NCBI GenBank assembly: GCA_949316495.1
Contig: OX439012.1
Location: forward strand, 22,168,666 to 22,232,665
Length of the DNA stretch: 64,000 nt
Reading direction: 5' to 3'
Source of the DNA: Amphiduros pacificus
Lineage: Eukaryota; Annelida; Polychaeta; Phyllodocida; Hesionidae
Shown: positions 21,513-32,783 of the stretch, piece by piece
How the letters are laid out: each line of letters begins with the position of its first letter
Numbering within the stretch: position 1 is the first letter of the stretch
Translations under genes and position numbers: made by a program
Notes under the pieces: generated by a model
Told to the model about the DNA's origin: nothing
The model's input: the letters and a program-made list of their open reading frames with translations, nothing else
Database searches by the model: none

Positions 21513-22865
21513 ATGACGTGTACGTTATGCACTGCCAAGGGCTTCTCTGTCTTCATTGTCGTCATCCTGGCCTACTCTGGCCTCATGGGATACGTCGTCT
21601 TCCAAACTTATTTTCAAACACATGACGAATTGTTGTCACACCTGGAGCATGACCACCATGGTAAAGCACACCATAGCGACCACCAGGTGCGTTACCATGG
21701 AGAACAGAATATCAACCATAATGGTAAAGAAAATTCCAGAATCACACCCAATAAGTTAGATCTTGTGGAGGCAAATGTTAATAAGCCCATTCATATTGAC
21801 AATGAGGAAATATTAGATGAAAAAATATCAACTGATCTACATTCCAGTAGCGATACTAATGTTACCAATTTTAGAAATGAAGAACTGCTCAAAGTGATAC
21901 AAGAGAAATTAAAAAGGATTGGAGATATAAGTGTGATAAATTCACCCACAGAAGAACATAACAAGTACAGTGTGATTGGGTGTGCATCATATGGCGGTGA
22001 CTATAACTATATGTTCCCGCTGCCCCTGACGGTGTATGCTTGGTGGAGGAGTGGCTATCAGAGTATCATTGTCCTGCTTGGAGAAATAGAGGAGTTCATT
22101 CATCACCCAGTTCTCACACACACCATACAAGCTCTTGTACATTCCAGTGCCACGATTGTCTTCATTCCTGCCAGAGACGAGCACAAAATCATGCTCAGTC
22201 AAACTTCGAGACTCTTTGTAGCCAAAATGTTTCCATGGACTAACATGGAAGATGCTTATGTGATTACATCAGATGCAGATATCTGGCCACTGAACGGACC
22301 CTTCTATGATATGTCAAACAATAGTAAAATTGTTGCCTTGAACTCAGAATGCTGCGGAGCATTTCAACATAAGGGCTGGTACTACAAGATGCTGCCTCTC
22401 TGTAATATTGGTATGAGCATCAGAACTTGGAGGCAAGTAATGCACCATGAAGAAGGAGTATTACTGAAGAGTGGTCAGGAAATATTAGGGTATGTTGCCG
22501 CCGAGTTTGGCGATTTTGTGTGGAAACCAGTTGAGAAGGGCGAAAATAATGGATGGTTTCTTGACCAGCATCTTATAAGTGTACGCATATTTGAGTGGAC
22601 GGTGAAACATAACAGCAGCATGGTGCAGCTTGTTCGGCGTGATACAGGACGTGACAGAATTGACCGTAGCTACAGTTGGTGGCCATGGAAGATCGATGGC
22701 AAAAACGACGCTCACATCTTGGAGCAGGCGCATCGACCCGGAGTATGGGAAAGACTGCGTCCACTCCTACATCTCATGTTTGATGAAAACAAGATAGCAA
22801 TCCTGGAGGATTACAGATCAAAATTCCTCACATCTATCTTTGCAACGAAGAGTGATAAAACTTAA
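21513..22865 (+). CDS. Putative Golgi type II glycosyltransferase-like protein, 450 aa
   Basis: A single intact coding exon. The N-terminus is a short Cys-rich cytosolic stretch, then one hydrophobic helix (about residues 11-32, FSVFIVVILAYSGLMGYVVF). A low-complexity His/Asn/Glu-rich stem follows to about residue 145, then a globular domain beginning YSVIGCASYGGDY. That domain carries a DxD-type motif in YVITSDADIWPL, followed by LNSECCGAF and CNIGMSIRTWR. Single-pass type II topology, stem, and a DxD motif that in known families binds a metal-nucleotide-sugar complex all point to a GT-A-fold glycosyltransferase of the Golgi lumen. I cannot assign a family or sugar. A pyrimidine-rich acceptor (TTTTGCAG) ends at 21482, so a 5' UTR exon upstream is likely. 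ATG 21506 is out of frame and short; ATG 21513 gives the membrane anchor. Confidence 0.75.
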   Translation: MTCTLCTAKGFSVFIVVILAYSGLMGYVVFQTYFQTHDELLSHLEHDHHGKAHHSDHQVRYHGEQNINHNGKENSRITPNKLDLVEANVNKPIHIDNEEILDEKISTDLHSSSDTNVTNFRNEELLKVIQEKLKRIGDISVINSPTEEHNKYSVIGCASYGGDYNYMFPLPLTVYAWWRSGYQSIIVLLGEIEEFIHHPVLTHTIQALVHSSATIVFIPARDEHKIMLSQTSRLFVAKMFPWTNMEDAYVITSDADIWPLNGPFYDMSNNSKIVALNSECCGAFQHKGWYYKMLPLCNIGMSIRTWRQVMHHEEGVLLKSGQEILGYVAAEFGDFVWKPVEKGENNGWFLDQHLISVRIFEWTVKHNSSMVQLVRRDTGRDRIDRSYSWWPWKIDGKNDAHILEQAHRPGVWERLRPLLHLMFDENKIAILEDYRSKFLTSIFATKSDKT

Positions 22866-22954
22866 AGCATGCATATGGGTGTGGATATTAGAATTTGTCC
22901 ATTAAACAGTTGCATCATATATTTGCATACATACATATAATTGGTCACAAATTG

Positions 22955-22960
22955 AATAAA
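22955..22960 (+). terminator. Likely polyadenylation signal of the glycosyltransferase-like gene
   Basis: The hexamer AATAAA lies 90 bp after the stop codon at 22863-22865. Other AATAAA copies further on (for example near 23460) could serve longer transcripts. Confidence 0.5.
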
Positions 22961-25237
22961 TATTGTGTTACTTCCACTTGATTGAGTATGTGACATTTTT
23001 TTGACACACATATCATTATATTGAAATATATTTTTAATTCAGGTTATCATTATCTGTTCAGCATTATAAGGAATATTTAAGATATATGTCATGAGTTCAT
23101 TTCTTTTAAGAACTTCTCCTTAGTCTCTCTCAAATTTACCAAATGAGAGCATCTTAAGGTTCATTGTGAATTGCTTTAATAAAGTCATAAAATCATTAGT
23201 CATCTTAAAGGTTTTGACCTTATCATTATCTGTATGTTCATAAAATCCTGCATAGCTGTTGCATGTCATCCTTTGGGCGATCATAGCTTGTACAAGTCAC
23301 AATATCTTCCCGCAATGGCCCTACCTAGTAAGTATTTGAATATGCTTGACTACTCTAATTGTTCAAATTAATGGATGTCCATTTGATTTATTTATCTTTG
23401 ATTTTCAAGAGCATATAAGTTTCAGATGTTGACAAAAGATGTGTATAAAAACCATGAAATAAAAATCTTAAAACCACTTTGTCTTTGCTTACATCATAAA
23501 TTCATGCTCAATAGTTAATAACTTCTTAAATTTGGTTGATCACACATGATCAAAACTTCTTTTATTTTTTCTTTGACCTCAAAAGGTATGTTATTTGTTT
23601 AAAGGCTTGAAAAAAGAAATGTTCTTTCGTAGAGAAGCCACTGTAAAGTAACAAATGTCTCCCAGTGTTTTGATCCCTTCTGATGTTGTTCACCTTGTAT
23701 ACTTATATATTTACCCAATTACTTTAATGACCATTCCCATGAGGTCAACATGTTCTGTGGTTGCTCTAACTGGCCAAATAATGCCTGAATTGGCAACTAA
23801 TTTAGCAGATATGGCAAACTACACATCCATGATGCATTTCAATATCGAGGACAAGTTTCTTGTTGATTTTTTCAAGGGGTTTTTTTACCTCTGCATTTAG
23901 GTCAAGGTCAACAAGTTCTCTAACCTGCCCAACATGCATAAATTTACACAAAATGTTTAAAATGAATGAAGTGATGAAAGCTTTTCAGATATATCCATCT
24001 TGACAAAGTGAGAAACCACTTTCCCACAACATCAAGATAATGTCATAGTGAGATTGTCTTACAGATGTCTTGCATGTCTAAAAATACCTTTATTATCGAC
24101 ATACTTTTCAAATCTGAAATGAGTTCAACTATAATTTGCCAACCTGGAATTTCCTAACTTTGCAAGTCAAAGTTTTCTTCAGGACTTTGGTAATTATAGA
24201 GTTGGGAGAAACTTGGTTTTCAAAACTGAATGACATTGTTCTGTCTTCAGGTCAGATTTATTAAATGTTTTTATACTATTTCTTTGTTTACTCTTTTAAA
24301 GTACTGAAAACATAAAGAAAAACCAAGAATTGATCTGTTTATCATAGTCCATATGTAGATTTAATAAGTTAATAATACATATATAATCTGTTTTATACCA
24401 TTGTTATACATAGTATCAATATTCATATAAATATATGTATATAATTTGTACATTCAACCATTCATTTCTTAAGAATTAAAAAATGACCTTGGCCTCAATT
24501 TGAAAGGCCTCTTGTATGTGAAAATGGTTATTGATACACCAGAAATCTTAAACTAACTTCACAATTCTTCAAAAAATGTTTTGTTTGAAAACAGTAAAAC
24601 TTAACAGTTGGAACCAAAATCTATTGGTTAAGGCTTAATATAGGACTTACTAGAGTCCATTTTGTATTTTATTTTAAAGAAGAAAACTTTTATCTGTACA
24701 ATATCTAATATCTTGCATTTGAAAAATTTTCTATGTCACTTTTAAAGTGACACATCAACCTGCAATAGTTGGGTGATTTTTTTGTTTTATTATATACATT
24801 AACTTTGAAACTTGTTATATGGATCAAATGTCACTATAATAATAATAAAGCATTTTTTAAACACTGCAACAAACAATGTTTGGCTCAACTTATTAATTAA
24901 AAAGGCTTACATTTTAGTTGAAGAATATAGTACAAGCCAGACATAGCTATTGCAAATCTTGCCACACATTGTTTGCAACACTTTGCAAGTCTAAATATTT
25001 CCTTTCATAGCTTCCACTCCAATCTGAGGTATGTTTTACCAAAGACAAAACATTTTACTCACATCATAAACTGGCACTTAATTTATTTGATATTTGTTAT
25101 TATTGAATAATTGGCAAAAATATCTCCCTATATAAAATACATAAAGGAATGTAAAAAACAGAGATATTATTCAATGCCCTCGTTTTAACTAATAACTGAT
25201 TTATAGCCATTTATGGAGACCAATTAAAAAGACTCAA

Positions 25238-25316
<79 letters not shown>

Positions 25317-27083
25317 GACTGTTATAGTAATAGACCAGAGAATATATTAGCCTTCATTTATGCAAAGATGAATCTACAAAGCTCGAAGTACATGTACATC
25401 AAACTCAAATCCCATACACCTAACATATTAACCCATTAGCAGTCCGAGCTAGACATCTATTTGGTCATGCATGAACATGATCAAATAAGGTCCCATAAAG
25501 CTGTCATGCAGTGAATGCGTGATCCAATATTGCTGATTATGTGGCCAGGTGATGCCACACGATAGCCATGCATGATCTTCTTTTATTATGTTTTATTTTT
25601 AGATGTTTGGCTCTCGTTGTTTAGAACCAAACAGGATTCCAAAACCAGATTAGAACTAAAATTTTGGGTAAATTTGCTCAGGCCTACCTGGTCATTGCAA
25701 AGATATGGAGTGTGACCTTATTGTATCACATTTATACAGGACTAATCAGATAATTTGCTTTCTGCTAACAGAACGACCTTGGTATATCACAGAATATTCA
25801 CTACTAGGCAAATTTTGAGATTTTATATATTAACTAATCAGGATAATATATAAAAAATTATATAATTTGCAATCATTAAAATCTGGCATTTTATTTTGCT
25901 TCTTCACATATGTCATAAAGAGAATATTTGCATTTAAAAAGCCTTGCCACAAAAATCACTGGGAAATCTTCTGACACTAAAAATTAGCATACATAAGAGT
26001 TCATCAATTTATAAATAATTTTAAAAGATATGAAAACACTTTGTAAAATTGATATCTGGGTCAATTAACAGGTATACAACACAAAATAAACATTAACATG
26101 TTTGAAATATTTAAATTTTATATATATGGCAATATACTGGTGCCTGACCTTTAACCATCACCATTATAAAATAAATTCATTAACCATTTAATAAATAAAT
26201 TCATTAACCATTTTAAAAACTTTTAACGTGAACTTGCTTAACAATATTTATAATGTGTAAAGTTAACAGAAATAGGTTGATTAAAGATTTACTTTAAGAA
26301 GAAGCTCATCTCCAAGGAGATACCTTCACGGAAGCAGTTGGGTACCAAAAAACAAACATTAAGGTCAAAAGGTCAGAGCTATGTTGATCATTGCTTTTTG
26401 TAATGTTTGTGAATATTTTCTAGAAATTCATGCAAATTGCTGCATAATGATCTTTAAAATCATTTCCCAGAGTTGAGCAGATGATAATAATGGCTAATTA
26501 AAATGGAAATTATATAATCAATTTATCTCAATTCTCATTGGTCAATATTTGTCATGTTATTCAAACCTCAATTCTCATTGGTCAATATTTGTCCTGTTAT
26601 TCAAAATGGCAGCATGCTTGACAACACAGTGATAGGGAGATGATTTTTTTTCAAAAAGTCACAAAAAGATGAAAAACATTCTGAACCTAGTGGACAAAAA
26701 CATAGAATTAATCCCTGGAGTAAACAACATCTTACCTACTAATAGACTAGTTAAAAAAAGCTTTGACTGGTACTTCTAGAGCAGAAGATCAAAGTTAACG
26801 GAGAAGTCCTCTTTGTGCTCAATCTATGCTCTGCATAGTAAGAACATTGTTTCCAATAACGTGCCCCAAATTATATCAAGATATATACACATAAAATTGA
26901 TAAGAAATTTTTACTGAGGATTAGACTTTTATCCTTGTTTTCCTTTTGGCCTTTTGAAGAATATTACATAACTGTGCAGACTCTTGTAAAGCTTAAACTA
27001 AATTCTTTTTACAGCTCAAGTGTCTATACTTGTTACAAAAGCCAGCACTTCTAGCAAGAGTTGCTACTATCACTTCATGAGAC
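22961..27083. other. Intergenic DNA with two simple repeats
   Basis: About 4 kb of AT-rich DNA with no convincing gene. It holds a 74-bp pure AT microsatellite (25240-25313) and a 40-bp tandem duplication (26527-26605, CTCATTGGTCAATATTTGTC twice). A short Met-started frame at 23655-23900 has no recognisable similarity or exon signals. Confidence 0.6.
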
Positions 27084-27383
27084 AATTGCTATATTTCATG
27101 AATCAACAATATATTCCATTTAAGTTTAATGTTTACAGAAACATTTTTTTTAGAGCCTGTCAAACTTGTAAGATATCTCATAAAAATTCTATGATATAGC
27201 AATAATAAATAAATGGTCCTGGTAGAATTGGGGGACGAGTATTTGGCTGTTTTACGTGATGCATAAAAAGGATTTTTTGAACACACTAGCAACATATCAA
27301 AATAAGCCCATTTACAGAATCACTGGTAGATTATCTTAACAGGTCAAAACATGACAATATACAATGACATGATTCAGGGCACT

Positions 27384-29635
27384 TTAATATTGTAAATGTT
27401 CCTGAATATGATGTTCCAGATTAGGGTAGAGCTGAGGTCCCTGGTAATTATGACTTTGAGGTTCTGGGTTTGTCGCGTTCATTATTCTTGTGGTGTCCTC
27501 TGGTTGCGGCAAAATGGGAAACAGCTGGTCTGCTTTGTCTGCCGAGATGACGTGGCGGTCAATATTACCGCTGATGGCGTGTACTTTGCGAATGTGCTGT
27601 CGGGTATTATCGGAGCGTGAGAAGCGTTGCTGGCACAGGCCGCACATGAAGGGCTTCTCTCCGGTGTGCATCCTCGTGTGAATCCGCAACTCTGTGGAAC
27701 TGGCAAACTTAGACGGGCACTTCAAACAAGAGAATGGCTTCTTTCCTGTGTGGGTCATGATGTGCGTGTTGAGGGAACCTTTACGTTTGAACTTGGCACC
27801 ACACTGTGGACACTCGTGTTTTCTCTGCAAGTTATGGTTCATGATGTGCTGCTGAAGATGGTTTTCTCCACTGTAACACTTCCCACACAGGTTGCACACA
27901 TAAGGTCTCTTACCGGTGTGCGTATTCAAATGGTCATGCAGCATTTTCTCTCGCCGGAATCCTCTATTGCACACGTCGCACCTGAATGGCATCTCGTTCG
28001 TGTGCGTCAGAGCATGCGCTTTTAGAGTCGAACTCGCTCCAAAACACTGCCCACAAATATCGCAAACAAAAGGCCTCTCTCCCGTGTGAACGCGGGTGTG
28101 GTTACTCAGCATCTGGGATGTCCGGAATCGTTTATCACATTGTCCACACTTATGCGGCTTCTCCTTGGTGTGTACTTTGATGTGAATATTAAGATAATCC
28201 GGCCGTTTAAAGATTTTACCACAGATTTCACAAGAATACGAGCCTTTAGAATAGTGAGATTTGAGATGACTCTTGAGGTTGGCGGTGTACCTGAACGAGG
28301 TATCACACACCCCACACATGTATGGTCTCTCCCCAGTATGTATCCTCTTGTGATACTCATAACCAGTTGATTCCTTAAACACTCTTCCGCAATCGTCGCA
28401 TTTATATTTTCTCTTCTCCTTCTTTATGACCACATGTTTTGCATCTGGTTTGTTGTATATGTAGATCTGGGTTTCGCCGTGCTCGGCTTTCATGTGAGAC
28501 TTCACGTCATAAAGGTTCGGGTAATCGTTGTCACAGTGCTCGCATTCGTAGGGTGCTTCTTCTGTGTGATCTCTCATATGCTTCGTTACTTTGCGCGAAG
28601 TATCAAACTTCTCCTCGCAGGCTGTACACTGATAAGGTTTGTTTTCTTTCGCCAAATGCGTCGCCACATGGTCATTTAGGTCACAAATCCTGCTGAAACT
28701 TTTAAAACAAATTTTACACGCAATGAGACTGTTACTTGCAGTGGCGCCCTCATCACTGTCTGAGTCCTGCGATGCTTTGCCTGGCCCATGTGTTGCTTTG
28801 TGAGCTTTCAATTGCTTCTTTGTTGAGAATCTCTGGTCGCATGCATCACAGCCATGCCGTCTTTCGTGAGCGTGTTCCTTCACACAGTGGTCAACGAGGC
28901 TGTCTATGGCACCCTCCTTCGCCCCACACACTCGACATATAAATTTCCCACTTTCATCCTGTAATGCATTTCTCTCGTTTGTGTACCACTTTGATTTTTT
29001 TCTATTTCCAAGGTCCTTTTCATCTGCAAAGTGTACCTCATTAACTGACACTTCTGTCACAATACTGCTTTCATTTTTCACCTCATTTTTCATATCCTTT
29101 TTTGCTTCTTTTTCTTTGACAGTTGTATCTTTGTAATCTTTCTCTTCTTCCTCTTCCTGATCCTCCTCATCCTCCTCTTCAACCTCCTCATCATCATCTA
29201 CATAATCATCACCTCCATCATCATCATCATCATCATCATCAATATTATCATCATTATCTTCATCACCCTCATCTTCAGGCTCAGCTTTAATCTCATCTAT
29301 CTCTTCAGCATCTAATTCAGGATCATACTTCTGACTTTCAACAGCTTTAAAATCTCCCTCATACTGGTTCTGATACAGACTTTTTTGCTGGTATTGATGA
29401 TGTTGTTTTGGAGCTTGATGATCTTCCTGGCGCTCCGGCCTTTGGCTTTGATTTTGATCCTCTTTCTGGATGCACTGTTGTGGCATTTCTTGGTGACCTT
29501 GCAGTTGACTGTTTGCTAAGTCCACCAGGGGGCTCTCAGGGTTGGAGGTCAAGGTTTGGGATAATTGTTGCTGCAAGTTGGCGGCTAACAACCGCTCCAT
29601 GAAGCTCACTGTATCACTGTATATCCCAGCAACAT
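27384..29635 (-). CDS. C2H2 zinc-finger protein, terminal coding exon with 15 fingers
   Basis: A nuclear DNA-binding protein of the poly-C2H2 class, probably a transcription regulator. The exon opens at an acceptor (TTGCAG, exon edge 29635). It reads through VSFMERLLAANLQQQL, a Gln-rich region, then a strongly acidic stretch (runs of Asp and Glu, about residues 110-155). Fifteen C2H2 fingers follow, from CRVCG to CGLCQQRF. Many are joined by TGE(R/K)PY/F linkers, and the last ends HIRKVH. The tail is about 65 residues. If translation began in this exon, the first ATG is 29598-29600 (738 aa), but an upstream exon at 30561-30638 joins in frame (G|AT), so the protein is probably longer. The fingers resemble those of the neighbouring exon at 32784-34626, including the final FSRS.N.R.HIRK.H finger, so the two arose by tandem duplication. 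Confidence 0.88.
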
Positions 29636-30560
29636 CTGCAATACATCTTCCAATTAAAATGTGATCTTTCCATTGCTTTTGTGGGTTTTTTTTTAATTCA
29701 ATAAAATTTAATGAAACTTAAATGATTTCTATGTTACTATTTTTCTAATCTTTGAAAAAAAACAACAAAAAAACAACAACAAAAATAAATCCTAAAAAAC
29801 TTATTTTGTTTTTTTTGGTTCACCAACTACAGTTTCTGAACAGACATTTTTGTTAATGACTAGCTTGAGCCAAACATCTGTCACAGTGATTATAATGCAC
29901 CAGGCAACAGCAAGGCATGGTCTAATGATGTCACAATAGCCGTGCAGGACTTTATCTAATCATGTTTGTGTGTGATCTTTGGCTTCAACTGATAATAGGT
30001 GGGATCTCTTGGTGCCTTCCCTAACCTGTTAATGTTAACAGCTTAGTTTAAATATTAGTTTAACATTGCTTAAATATGCATACGCAATACAAGGTCACCA
30101 TTTTGAAAAGTGGTAGTGATGGGGAGAAGCTCTTATTTTTGGCACGAAAATGATTGGAGCATATCGGCGTATTAACTCAAATTGAAATATTAATTTTGCG
30201 CAATGATTGATCCCTAATTTACGTAGTTTTACTTTTTAAATGATTTTAATCATATCGCCCTTGGGGGAGTTTGTATCTGGACAGTATGGTTTGGGTCAAA
30301 ATTCCTCGTCCTGTTTTTGAGTAAATACATTATGTCCAAAGGAAATGATCCACAAAGGTTGTTTTATGGACTATGGTATGGTATTTGTCACAGTGAAAGA
30401 GTCACAAGAACTTTCCAAATAATTGATTGCAAACTATTTTCACACTTCAGTCTCAAAAGATGAGGTCAAGGAAGAGTGAAAATTGTTGAAAATATAACGG
30501 GGGCTCATACATAAACTTGGCGAGACCCATTTGTGATTCAATGCAGGGTCATGTACATAC

Positions 30561-30638
30561 CTGTTTTCTCGTTCCCTTCAGTCTCGGCCTGTGTGTTTGC
30601 CCAGGTTCTCACTGAAGTGTGATTGTTAGGGTAAACGT
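30561..30638 (-). CDS. Small coding exon upstream of the 15-finger exon
   Basis: A 78-bp segment with a strong acceptor (TTTATTTTCAG) and a strong donor (CAG then GTATGT). In the frame that joins G|AT to the exon ending at 29635, it is open and reads VYPNNHTSVRTWANTQAETE then GNEKT. Both junctions are clean. Its incoming phase (one base from the previous exon) matches the donor at 32782-32783 that ends the other zinc-finger exon, and may also match an unseen exon. It is either part of the N-terminus of the 15-finger protein or the linker of a larger fused product. Confidence 0.65.
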
Positions 30639-30789
30639 CTGAAAATAAAAAAAATGAGCAAAAATGTATCCACTTTACCAAAAATAAGAATTTGCCAATA
30701 GACTAATGCACATCCTTTTAATTTTTTCTAAAAATTTTTTACTTTTAACAATACTCCTGGCTATTTATGAAGTGAAAGCACACTTGACT

Positions 30790-31862
30790 ATTAGTGAAGA
30801 GTGACCAAATACCTGACTGTCTGAACACTGAGTAGTAACCAAATACCTGGCTGTCTGTGAACACCGAGTAGTAACCAAATACCTGGCTGTCTGTGAACAC
30901 TGAGTAGTGACCAAATACCTGGCTGTCTTTGAACACTGAGTAGTGACCAAATACCTGGCTGTCTGTGAACACTGGGTAGTAACCAAATACCTGGCTGTCT
31001 GTGAACACTGGGTAGTAACCAAATACCTGGCTGTCTGAACACTGAGTAGTGACCAAATACCTGGCTGTCTGTGAACACTGAGTAGTAACCAAATACCTGG
31101 CTGTCTGTGAACACTGAGTATTGACCAAATATCTGGCTGTCTGTGAACACTGAGTAGTGACCAAATACCTGGCTGTCTGTGAACACTGAGTATTGACCAA
31201 ATACCTGGCTGTCTTTGAACACTGAGTAGTGACCAAATACCTGGCTGTCTGTGAACACTGGGTAGTAACCAAATACCTGGCTGTCTGTGAACACTGAGTA
31301 GTAACCAAATACCTGGCTGTCTTTGAACACTGAGTAGTGACCAAATACCTGGCTGTCTGTGAACACTGGGTAGTAACCAAATACCTGGCTGTCTGTGAAC
31401 ACTGAGTAGTAATCAAATACCTGGCTGTCTGGGTAGTAACCAAATACCTGGCTGTCTGTGAACACTGAGTAGTAATCAAATACCTGACTGTCTGTGAACA
31501 CTGAGTAGTAATCAAATACCTGGCTGTCTGGGTAGTAACCAAATACCTGGCTGTCTGTGAACACTGAGTAGTAATCAAATACCTGGCTGTCTGGGTAGTA
31601 ACCAAATACCTGGCTGTCTGTGAACACTGAGTAGTAATCAAATACCTGGCTGTCTTTGAACACTGAGTAGTAACCAAATACTTGGCTATCTGTGAACACT
31701 GAGTAGTAACCAAATACCTGGCTGTCTGTGAACACTGAGTAGTAATCAAATACCTGGCTGTCTGGGTAGTAACCAAATATCTGGCTGTCTGTGAACACTG
31801 AGTAGTAACCAAATACCTGGCTGTCTGTGAACACTGGGTAGTGATCAAATACCTGGCTGTGA
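30790..31862. repeat. 36-bp minisatellite, about thirty units
   Basis: On the minus strand the unit is ACAGACAGCCAGGTATTTGG followed by TTACTACTCAGTGTTC. Most units are 36 bp, and several are 27-bp deletions, always a multiple of three, so long frames stay open on the minus strand (up to 386 codons) without being genes. The first 17 bases of the unit equal the exon end and donor of the zinc-finger exon at 32784 (CACAGACAGCCAG, GTAT), so the array looks seeded from that junction. Confidence 0.9.
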
Positions 31863-31886
31863 AGGTGAAAGTGAAAGCATACCTAA

Positions 31887-32566
31887 CAGGCCTTGACATT
31901 AACATTTGTGATCCACTTGCCCACCGGGCAAGTAAATTTTAAAATCTACTTGCCCTGAAATACAATTCACTTGCCCGGATAGAAAAATAAAAGCTATTTT
32001 TGAATAAAATAAGGATTTGTATTTTATATCTTATTTTATCAAAATTATCAAATTATTTTATCAAAATCTGTTCAACCTGTTCTTTTCACCAAAACTCGCA
32101 CTAAAATACACTGATGAGATGTTCCAAATGTCTCAGCATCATGATGTTGTTCATGGAAAATTCCAAGACTTTTTGACTGGTACCCGATCATTATTTATAT
32201 AAAATCTAAGTAGATATTATGATAGGGGACCAGATTAAGAAACGCATTCGATTTATGTGTAAAGTCGTGCACAGTTGCAAAATGAGTATGTTAAATGCAG
32301 TACGAATCCCGAAAATGTGCTCGACTTTTGAACAAGAGTGCACCCGGCCAAGATAATCAATCGCAGACAAAATGGCGGCAATCGCATTCGAAGCTCTGTG
32401 CACAGTGATGAAAATTAATTTTTATTGGCTCTGGGGTATATTATTTCAAGATTACAGCACTTGCCCACCGGGCAAGTGGAAGAGAAACATCCAGTTGCCC
32501 GGACTTGCCCGACACATGTTAAATATAGCTCCGGGCAACCGGGCCACCGGTTAATGTCGAAGCCTG
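31887..32566. mobile_element. 680-bp MITE with terminal inverted repeats
   Basis: The ends are CAGGCCTTGACATTAAC (31887) and its inverted partner CAGGCTTCGACATTAAC (to 32566). CCTAA flanks both sides (31882-31886 and 32567-32571). Inside each end is a hairpin motif ACTTGCCCACCGGGCAAGT. The CAGGC start recalls hAT elements, but those usually duplicate 8 bp, so the superfamily is open. No transposase is encoded. Internal sequence includes a CpG-bearing stretch with AAAATGGCGGCAATCGC, which could be captured host DNA. Confidence 0.7.
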
Positions 32567-32783
32567 CCTAATGACTGACCCAAACTTATAATCACTGCCT
32601 GAAAAGAATAAGAACATGCCTAGCTGTCTGTGTAGCTACCACAACCAAGAGTCTGACTGTATACAATGAGAACAGGCCTGTGCAGCTGCCACAACCAAGA
32701 GTCTGTCTGAATGTAGTCAAAATCACCTGGCTGCCTGTAGATGTGTAATGAAACCATTCTTGCTGTATGTGTGAAATACATAC

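Noticed and set aside
30745-31905. Open frames of 347-386 codons on the minus strand
   Set aside because: They run through a 36-bp minisatellite and repeat the same 12 residues; no start context or unique domain.
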